Shown here: positions 23,970 to 29,000 of the stretch, piece by piece
Layout of the letters: each line of letters opens with the position of its first letter
Position numbering within the stretch: position 1 is the stretch's first letter
DNA from: Candidatus Latescibacterota bacterium
GTDB lineage: Bacteria > Latescibacterota > UBA2968 > UBA8231
Length of the DNA stretch: 29,000 bases
NCBI GenBank assembly: GCA_021295675.1
Contig: JAGWBY010000029.1
Coordinates: forward strand, 5,252 to 34,251
Direction: 5' to 3'
The notes under the pieces: model-generated
Told to the model about the DNA's origin: nothing
The model's input: only the letters and a program-made list of their open reading frames with translations
The model's database searches: none
Position numbers and translations under genes: made by a program

Positions 23970-24525
23970 ACTGAGAAGGGCTGGGCTATTGACGCGACTG
24001 ATAGAGGAGCTTCGCAACAACGGAAGCTGGTGCGGCGAGACACATGTTCAGAAAGCCACGTTTCTTGCGCAGGAGCTTGCCGGAATTCCGCTGGGCTTCG
24101 ATTTCATCCTGTACAAGCATGGACCGTTCTCGTTCGACTTGAGAGATGAACTCACTGCTCTACGTGCGGACGGATTATTGAAGCTTGAAACGCAATGGCC
24201 CTACGGTCCCCGTATCTCCCCTACGCCCCAGAGCGAATACATAGAGGGCCTGTATCCTAGGACATTGGAGAAGTACGGGACCGCCGTTGCGTTCGTGGCC
24301 AACCGGCTCAGCAACAAAGGCGTCAGCGAGCTCGAGCGTCTGGCAACCGCGTTCTACGTAAATCTTCGAGAGGATAAAACTTCGGTTGATGAAAGAGCCA
24401 CGCGGCTGACGGAATTGAAACCGCACATATTGCAAGAAGAAGCTAAGGGCGCGATTCAGGCGATTGACAAGATTGCCGAGGAAGCCGAAACAAAGTTCTC
24501 TCTACTCACCGAGTTTGACGATTAG
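23962..24525 (+). CDS. YwgA/Panacea-like small protein coupled to the HD phosphohydrolase
   Basis: A 187-residue protein resembling the COG3432 (YwgA) group and the Panacea/SocA-like antitoxin fold. The typical signature is a helix with HVQKATFLAQELA followed by FDFILYKHGPFSFDLRDELT and ALRADGLL. Its ATG overlaps the HD gene by 8 nt, with AGAGGAG 7 nt upstream, so the two are made in step. The COG1078-COG3432 pairing also exists in Bacillus (ywfO-ywgA, from memory). The 3' end overlaps the convergent restriction-like gene by 24 nt. Its biochemical role is unknown; Panacea-type proteins often neutralise partner toxins, which would make the HD enzyme the effector (inference). Confidence 0.65.
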   Translation: MDRLRRAGLLTRLIEELRNNGSWCGETHVQKATFLAQELAGIPLGFDFILYKHGPFSFDLRDELTALRADGLLKLETQWPYGPRISPTPQSEYIEGLYPRTLEKYGTAVAFVANRLSNKGVSELERLATAFYVNLREDKTSVDERATRLTELKPHILQEEAKGAIQAIDKIAEEAETKFSLLTEFDD

Positions 24526-25629
24526 ATCTCTGTCGAACTTGATGCCGGCGACTCGGCACGCTATCTGAATTTGGCCCCTTTTCATCTTTTTATTACTGTG
24601 CGTCCCCAGCCACCACCCGTTGGATAGGAGAGCTGAATGTGTCTCGGCCAACTCGGGATTGTCGGGATAGAGGGCATACTGATCTCGTGCAAGGTACTGC
24701 CGCTTACTCCCCCTCAAGTCCGGTTCCAATTTCTCGCAGAACCGGGCATCCTCTTGTAAAAGCCGCTCGAAGATTCCCACCAATAATTCCTTGCCGTTGC
24801 GGAACCATTCCGTTTGCCCGCGGAAGGTGAACGAAAACTCTTTCCCCTGTCGGCCCTTGGGGAGTTCGGAAACTGCTTGAGGATGCTCCAGTGGGACCTC
24901 AGAAGTCTTCACCGTTTGAGAACGTCTTGGCGATGATTTGGAACCTTGACCCCGAATAAACTCCTCCACGCGGCGAAGGTCCGGTCGCACACTGCTGGTC
25001 CGTTCCACTTCCTCACAGAACCAGTCCTTAAGGAACTTGGGTGGCTCGCGGAGAAGTTCGGCCCACACCGTCTCAAAGTTCGCAGCCGCTTCGCTCTGCT
25101 GTCGAAACGCGTAGTAGTCGTCATGGGCGCGTCGGTGCGCTTCCCCGACCCGCACGGCCTCAAAGGCGAGATAGCGGCTTATTCTCTCGGCACCTTCAGC
25201 CGCGTCGTCATCAACCAAGTCCACCGTGGCAAAGCGCCGTTCTTGGTAGCTGCCCTGTCCTGCTGGAAAAAAGAACCCCCAAGAACGCCCGTCGGTCAGC
25301 ACGGCGATCGGAACTCCCTGCCTAAAGCAGTAATCAAAGAGCTGCTTTTCGCCTTGTGCGTTTGCCTTGCCGACGTCTTTGACCTCGATCAAGACGGACG
25401 GCTTGCCGGGTGGATGACACAGTACGTAATCGACTTTGAGTGTCTTGGTGGGAGACTCGGTCTTGATTGGAAATTCGGGAATCACCACTTTAGGATCCCA
25501 GACGTTCCAACCCAGTGTAATCAGGAGACGCATCACCACGCTGCGGGAGATTTGGGCTTCACTGGCAAAGTCCCCCCGCGTCAAACTGTCGCGAATTTCC
25601 TCGATTTGAAGGGTCAGGTTTTCCGTCAT
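24502..25629 (-). CDS. Solitary HsdR-N-like PD-(D/E)XK protein
   Basis: A 375-residue protein with an N-terminal restriction-type nuclease domain: RLLITLGWNVWDPKVVIPEF, Asp67 (LKVDYVLCHPPG), Glu82-Val-Lys84 (VLIEVKDVGKA), Gln96 (EKQLFDYC) and LTDGRSWGFF. This is the type I restriction HsdR N-terminal layout (D, E-x-K, Q). Residues 215-265 are a charged linker. The C-terminal part (GQTEWFRNGKELLVGIFERL to the end, rich in THSNKKMKRGQIQIA) is a separate small domain resembling those C-terminal to nuclease domains of lone restriction-like proteins. No HsdM or HsdS is present. The start ATG 25629 has AGGAG 5 nt upstream. It converges with the HD/YwgA pair. Likely a DNA-targeting accessory protein; activity is not shown. 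Confidence 0.8.
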   Translation of the reverse strand: MTENLTLQIEEIRDSLTRGDFASEAQISRSVVMRLLITLGWNVWDPKVVIPEFPIKTESPTKTLKVDYVLCHPPGKPSVLIEVKDVGKANAQGEKQLFDYCFRQGVPIAVLTDGRSWGFFFPAGQGSYQERRFATVDLVDDDAAEGAERISRYLAFEAVRVGEAHRRAHDDYYAFRQQSEAAANFETVWAELLREPPKFLKDWFCEEVERTSSVRPDLRRVEEFIRGQGSKSSPRRSQTVKTSEVPLEHPQAVSELPKGRQGKEFSFTFRGQTEWFRNGKELLVGIFERLLQEDARFCEKLEPDLRGSKRQYLARDQYALYPDNPELAETHSALLSNGWWLGTHSNKKMKRGQIQIACRVAGIKFDRDLIVKLGE

Positions 25630-25874
25630 AGTATCTCCTCTTCAATTGCAAAACAATTGTAAAACGTTCGATTTGCTTTAGCCTAGGACCGAGTGAGAAT
25701 AGATTATTGTAAATTTGATATCAAAGTCTAGCAACGTCCTCTTGGAATCGGCAACGAATACCGCCCCAACCTCGCAGATCGAATTAACAACCGCAAAAGC
25801 GCGGGAATGAATCGCGGCGATAGCGTGTCTAATTAGCCGTAGTGTTCCGCAAAACTTTTACAAGGAGAATCGAG
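25630..25874. promoter_or_regulatory. Divergent region with paired CAATTG sites
   Basis: These 245 bp separate the restriction-like gene from the Spy-like gene. Two CAATTG hexamers (25643-25648 and 25654-25659) separated by CAAAA lie directly upstream of the minus-strand ribosome-binding site (25635-25640) and may be an operator or part of its promoter. The AAGGAG at 25862-25867 serves the plus-strand gene at 25875. Base composition shifts back towards GC-rich near the right end. Confidence 0.4.
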
Positions 25875-26327
25875 ATGCGCATTCGCAAGGTGGCCTTATG
25901 GATTGTCGCTATTTGTTTGTCGAGCGCCGTGACGCTCGAAGCCCAGCCAGGAAGTAGGCGTGGTGGCTCGGGCGGTGGCGTGTCCCCAGAGCAGGTTTTT
26001 TCGCTCTTGGCCTTTGATGAGAAGTTCAAAGTGACCGACCAGCAGCTATTGGCGCTGCGGGAGGTGCTTGGGCCGCTATACGTCGAGCAACGGCAGATGA
26101 TGGCGGAAATGTTCAGCGGCAGCCGCGGCGGCGAGACCGATTTTCGGGCTCTGCGCGAGAAAATGCGCGAGCAGCAAAGCAAGATGCGCGAGAAGATGAT
26201 GGCTGCGCTCACCACGGCATTAGACGCAGAGCAGATCGAAGCGCTAAAGGCGCACATGCAGCAGGGTCAGCGCCAGCGCGGTGGGCCGCGAGGGGGTGGA
26301 GGCGGTCCGCAGGGTGGTGGGTTTTAG
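25875..26327 (+). CDS. Spy/CpxP-like exported Gly- and Met-rich protein
   Basis: A 150-residue exported protein. It has a signal peptide (KVALWIVAICLSSAVTLEAQ, cleavage near residue 24), a Gly-rich spacer, then a helical Met/Gln/Arg-rich domain (REKMREQQSKMREKMMAALT) containing the LTTALDAEQIEALKAHM segment, and a Gly/Gln-rich tail (PRGGGGGPQGGGF). The helical domain with Met-rich and LTxxQ-like features resembles Spy/CpxP periplasmic proteins, which bind unfolded proteins or metals. The frame opens at 25842, but the ATG at 25875 has a perfect AAGGAG 7 nt upstream and starts the signal peptide. Family assignment is tentative because the region is low-complexity. Confidence 0.7.
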   Translation: MRIRKVALWIVAICLSSAVTLEAQPGSRRGGSGGGVSPEQVFSLLAFDEKFKVTDQQLLALREVLGPLYVEQRQMMAEMFSGSRGGETDFRALREKMREQQSKMREKMMAALTTALDAEQIEALKAHMQQGQRQRGGPRGGGGGPQGGGF

Positions 26328-26387
26328 GGCCACGCGACCAGTCCAACAGCAAGATGGTCCAGCAAATCGGCAGAGGCTAGGGCGTGT

Positions 26388-26945
26388 TCACAGCTTCTTT
26401 ACGGCGTCTCCAACCCGTATCGCGCCCGGGCGAATGACCTTGGCGTTGACGCCGCGTAGCTGAAGCTGTTTGCCCGCTGGAGAACTGATGAATTTCAGGG
26501 CGTCCAATCCAAAGCGCGCGGCGTATTTTTTACAGCCAGTGTGGGGCGGCTCGGTGATTTGGATCACGGCCGCGCCTATGGACAGACGAGTCCCGGGCGG
26601 CACGTTATCCACGCTTAGGTCGAAGTCGATATATAGCTGATCTCCGGCTAGGGGCCAATGCCGCTTGTCTTGGGCCACTAGGGCCGTCAAGCGGGCATTG
26701 GTCAGCGTGAGCTGCATGTCTGGGTGCGCCGATCCGTCTGCGGTTTGCGAGCTGCCGCGCTGTTGCCAATTGTCGCCCACCAGCCCTTCGACTAGATCGA
26801 GCTCCCCCACGTCTAAGACTTCCCGCGCCTCGGTCTGTGGCCGCCGCACGATCAACTCCAAGACGCCGCCGGCTTTGGGCGACTGACGGATGTAGTCTAG
26901 CCCGGCGGTTAGCGCTTCTGTGGACAGATGTTTCACTTCGGACAA
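26388..26945 (-). CDS. MOSC-domain protein
   Basis: A 185-residue protein matching the MOSC (MoCo sulfurase C-terminal) fold. It includes LELIVRRPQTEAREVLDVGE, GLVGDNWQQRG, LTNARL and the conserved Cys segment HTGCKKYAARFG. MOSC proteins move sulfur or bind molybdenum cofactor; the Cys in this segment is the usual active residue. The start is TTG at 26945 because a near-perfect AGGAGG (complement of 26952-26957) lies 6 nt upstream and no ATG is available. It is on the same strand as, and just downstream of, the cyclopropane synthase gene end (38-bp gap on the other side of its start), so it may follow it in one message. Confidence 0.85.
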   Translation of the reverse strand: MSEVKHLSTEALTAGLDYIRQSPKAGGVLELIVRRPQTEAREVLDVGELDLVEGLVGDNWQQRGSSQTADGSAHPDMQLTLTNARLTALVAQDKRHWPLAGDQLYIDFDLSVDNVPPGTRLSIGAAVIQITEPPHTGCKKYAARFGLDALKFISSPAGKQLQLRGVNAKVIRPGAIRVGDAVKKL

Positions 26946-26951
26946 GATTGA

Positions 26952-26957
26952 CCTCCT
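26952..26957 (-). promoter_or_regulatory. Strong ribosome-binding site that fixes a TTG start
   Basis: AGGAGG on the minus strand, 6 nt before the TTG at 26945. This decides the MOSC gene start, since no ATG is in frame near the fold's beginning. Confidence 0.75.
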
Positions 26958-26983
26958 GAATGTGTTGTCTCTGCAATCACTTT

Positions 26984-28072
26984 TTATCGCGGCACTTCGT
27001 AGGACCCTTCAATCCCATTGGACGAGAAGAGCACTTGCCAGAGTTGGTTCGCCCGGGCGCGGAAGGAGCCGGCGGAGGACAGCAAGTAGAACGTCCACAT
27101 CCGGTAGAAGCGCTCGTCGTAGCGGGCCTTGAGTTCGCTCCAAGCCTCGTTGAAGTTGGCGTGCCAAGCCATCAGCGTCCGGTCGTAATGCTGGCCGAAG
27201 GCGTGCCAGTCCTCTAAGACGAAGTTCTGCTTGGCCGAAGGCAGCAGAGAGTTGGGGAAGATATAGCGCTCAATCCACGGATCGTTTTTGATGGCCGAGG
27301 TGCTGCGGCCGATGGTGTGCAATAAAAAGCGCCCGTCTGGAGTGAGGCAGCGTTTGACCGTTTGCATAAAGATCGAGTAGTTCTTGACGCCCACATGCTC
27401 GAACATGCCGATCGACAAGATGCGGTCAAAACGCTCGTCTAGGTCGCGGTAATCCTGCAGGCGAATCTCTACCGGCAGCCCTTGGCACATCTCCTGAGCC
27501 AGTTTTGCCTGCTCCTTGGAGACGGTGACGCCCACCCCTTTGACGCCGTAGCGCTGGACGGCAAACCGCAGGGTGCCGCCCCAGCCGCAGCCGATGTCGA
27601 GTAGGCTCATCCCCGGCTCCAGCCCCAGCTTGCGGCAGCACAAGTCGAGCTTGGCTTCTTGCGCTTCATCTAAGTTGGCGGCATTGCGCCAATACCCGCA
27701 GCTATAGATCATGCGCTGGTCGAGCATCGCCCGGTACAGGTCGTTGCCGATATCGTAGTGGCGCTGGCCGACTTGGAAGGCCCGAGCAGGCGTTTGCAGG
27801 TTGAGCAGCCGCGCCTTCAGAGAGGGCAAAAGCAGATGCCGCCCGCGCAACTTCAGTCCCAGTCGGGCGCGCAAGATCCGCGCGCAAAGTTCGTCTAGCT
27901 GAGGGGAGTCCCACCACCCCTCCATGTACGACTCGCCGGCACCCAGCGATCCGTGACCCAGTAGGTGCGCGAAAAAGCGGTCGTCGTGGACTGCTATATC
28001 CCAAGGCCGATCTCCGCCGATGCGCACGTCGGCCTCTTTGAGTAGTGCTTCTATGCGACGATAGGCATTCAT
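26984..28072 (-). CDS. cfa: Cyclopropane-fatty-acyl-phospholipid synthase
   Basis: A 362-residue enzyme (E. coli Cfa is 382) that adds a methylene from SAM across the double bond of unsaturated phospholipid acyl chains. SAM motif I is LLDIGCGWGG (157-166). Family residues visible include Cys125 (IYSCGYW), Glu225 (IGMFEHVG), His252 (FLLHTIG) and the C-terminal FYRMWTFYLLSSAGSFRAR. The E. coli Cys in that last motif is Ser here. The N-terminal lipid-binding domain (1-100) is present. The frame is open to 28255, but the ATG at 28072 begins at the expected family N-terminus. It protects membranes under stress in other bacteria. It probably forms an operon with the MOSC gene downstream. Confidence 0.92.
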   Translation of the reverse strand: MNAYRRIEALLKEADVRIGGDRPWDIAVHDDRFFAHLLGHGSLGAGESYMEGWWDSPQLDELCARILRARLGLKLRGRHLLLPSLKARLLNLQTPARAFQVGQRHYDIGNDLYRAMLDQRMIYSCGYWRNAANLDEAQEAKLDLCCRKLGLEPGMSLLDIGCGWGGTLRFAVQRYGVKGVGVTVSKEQAKLAQEMCQGLPVEIRLQDYRDLDERFDRILSIGMFEHVGVKNYSIFMQTVKRCLTPDGRFLLHTIGRSTSAIKNDPWIERYIFPNSLLPSAKQNFVLEDWHAFGQHYDRTLMAWHANFNEAWSELKARYDERFYRMWTFYLLSSAGSFRARANQLWQVLFSSNGIEGSYEVPR

Positions 28073-28285
28073 GGTGATTTCTTCTATTCTAGCGTCGTCT
28101 GTTTGTGAGAATTGGCAGCGCATATTATGCACAACGAGTAGGCCGAAAACAACCCTGCGCCAGTGAGCAAGCGGTCGAGGTGCAGATGAATCGCGCGCTT
28201 GACAGAGCACCGCGTCCGGCTGCAATTTTCGGCGCGACGTGGGAGGTTCCATCATTTTGTTAGCAAAAACTAAGGCAAGGAGTTT
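28073..28285. promoter_or_regulatory. Divergent intergenic region between cfa and the second sulfatase
   Basis: These 213 bp hold both promoters. The plus gene has AAGGAG at 28277-28282 (3 nt from the ATG, short) and an earlier TAAGG at 28271-28275 (10 nt). No clear -35/-10 pair or hairpin was found. Confidence 0.35.
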
Positions 28286-29000
28286 ATGGCTAGGGATCGC
28301 AAACCCAATTTCCTGTGGATTTCATTTGAGGATACCAACCCCCGGTACGGCTGCTACGGCGACCCCGTGGCGCGCACGCCTACATTGGATCGGCTCGCCG
28401 CCGAGGGCTGCCGCTGGACGCGCTGTTTCTCCACGGCCGGCGTCTGCGCCCCGGCTCGCTCGGCCATCATCACCGGCATGTACGCGGTCTCGATCGGCAC
28501 TCATCACATGCGCACGACGCACGCCAATCGCGCTACGCCGGAGATGCCCACGCCGTATTCGGCCGTTGTGCCGCACTACGCAAAGTGCTTCACGGAATAC
28601 CTGCGAGCGGCTGGGTATTACTGCTCCAACAACGCCAAGACCGACTACCAGTTTACTCCCCCGCTGACGGCTTGGGACGCGCTCGGCTCGCACGCCCACT
28701 GGCGCGACCGTCCCGACCCAGACCAGCCGTTTTTCGCGGTCTTCAACCCCACGCGCACCCACGAAAGCGGCATGTGGCCGGAGAAGTGTCCCGACCCGGA
28801 GTTCGACCCGGATGCCATCCCGCTGCCGCCCTATTTCCCCGATACCCCCGTAGTGCGCCAAGCTATGGCGCGGATGTACACGCACATTGCGCATAGCGAC
28901 CAAGAGCTGGCCCAGCTTCTACAACAACTCGACGAAGACGGCTTGTCCGAGAATACGTACGTCTTTCACTGGAGCGATCACGGCCCGCTGCCGCGCGGCA
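28286..29000 (+). CDS. Type I sulfatase (C-terminus cut by window edge)
   Basis: An ATG at 28286 opens a frame of 238 codons that runs off the window. The start matches the sulfatase fold: RKPNFLWISFEDTNPRYGCY with the metal-binding Glu/Asp pair, then STAGVCAPARSAIITGMYAV. Cys54 lies in C-A-P-A-R, which fits the C-x-P-x-R formylglycine core but has Ala where Ser is common at the fourth position. HWSDHGPLPRG near the cut corresponds to the second metal site. No signal peptide is visible. It probably hydrolyses a sulfate ester; the substrate is unknown. It is clearly different from the sulfatase at 20928 rather than a recent duplicate. Confidence 0.88.
   Translation, partial: MARDRKPNFLWISFEDTNPRYGCYGDPVARTPTLDRLAAEGCRWTRCFSTAGVCAPARSAIITGMYAVSIGTHHMRTTHANRATPEMPTPYSAVVPHYAKCFTEYLRAAGYYCSNNAKTDYQFTPPLTAWDALGSHAHWRDRPDPDQPFFAVFNPTRTHESGMWPEKCPDPEFDPDAIPLPPYFPDTPVVRQAMARMYTHIAHSDQELAQLLQQLDEDGLSENTYVFHWSDHGPLPRG

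Noticed and set aside
24946..25662. Open frame of 238 codons on the plus strand opposite the restriction-like gene
   Set aside because: No family motif and no ribosome-binding site; the minus-strand frame has clear nuclease motifs. Open antisense frames are expected in this composition.

Overview
This window reads as a chromosomal contig of a GC-rich bacterium, most likely from the FCB side of the tree (Latescibacterota or a related uncultured lineage). The main clue is two large exported proteins that end in the FlgD-like / type-A sorting-type C-terminal Ig domain, common in FCB relatives such as Latescibacterota, Ignavibacteria and Calditrichota. Type I sulfatases, enolase-superfamily and mannonate-dehydratase-like sugar-acid enzymes and an AGE-family epimerase suggest a heterotroph that degrades complex, possibly sulfated, carbohydrates. 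The taxonomic placement is inference. I see no rRNA, tRNA, CRISPR array, integrase or transposase.

Layout. 1-2163: a left-truncated XRE-PAS sensor/regulator, divergent from an L-rhamnonate-dehydratase-like enzyme. 2203-4849 (minus): an RsmC-like methyltransferase and an exported FlgD-Ig protein. 4992-8976 (plus): a PHP-domain hydrolase, an exported beta-propeller (PQQ sugar dehydrogenase-like) protein with a C-terminal sorting domain, and a small HsdR-N-like nuclease-fold protein. 8984-14770 (minus): a tightly spaced set read from right to left. It contains a three-gene ABC-2 exporter with 4-nt start/stop overlaps, a mannonate-dehydratase-like enzyme, a membrane-anchored protein made of a 23-residue repeat, and an AGE-family epimerase interrupted by a frameshift. 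14953-15588 (minus): an AmpD-type amidase. 15755-16507: a 5'-truncated DUF4143 protein. 16497-20897 (plus): a squalene/phytoene synthase-family enzyme, a frameshifted amidohydrolase, a methyltransferase, a PCu(A)C copper chaperone, a SCO1-like protein and a 52-residue ORF, then a sulfatase (20928-22346).

From about 22350 to 25850 the base composition becomes visibly more AT-rich and codon use changes. This island holds an HD phosphohydrolase (COG1078-like) translationally coupled to a YwgA/Panacea-like small protein, and a convergent solitary restriction-type PD-(D/E)XK protein. It is the best candidate here for a little-described, possibly defensive, module. The right end returns to GC-rich genes: a Spy/CpxP-like secreted protein, a MOSC-domain protein, a cyclopropane-fatty-acid synthase and a second sulfatase running off the window.

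Decay is visible in three places: single frameshifts in the AGE epimerase and the amidohydrolase, and loss of the ATPase half of the DUF4143 gene. Short dispersed repeats are also present: a 29-bp pair at 11135 and 17541, a perfect 13-bp-arm palindrome at 15618 with a degenerate relative at 12180, and a 14-bp repeat at 2171 and 14814.
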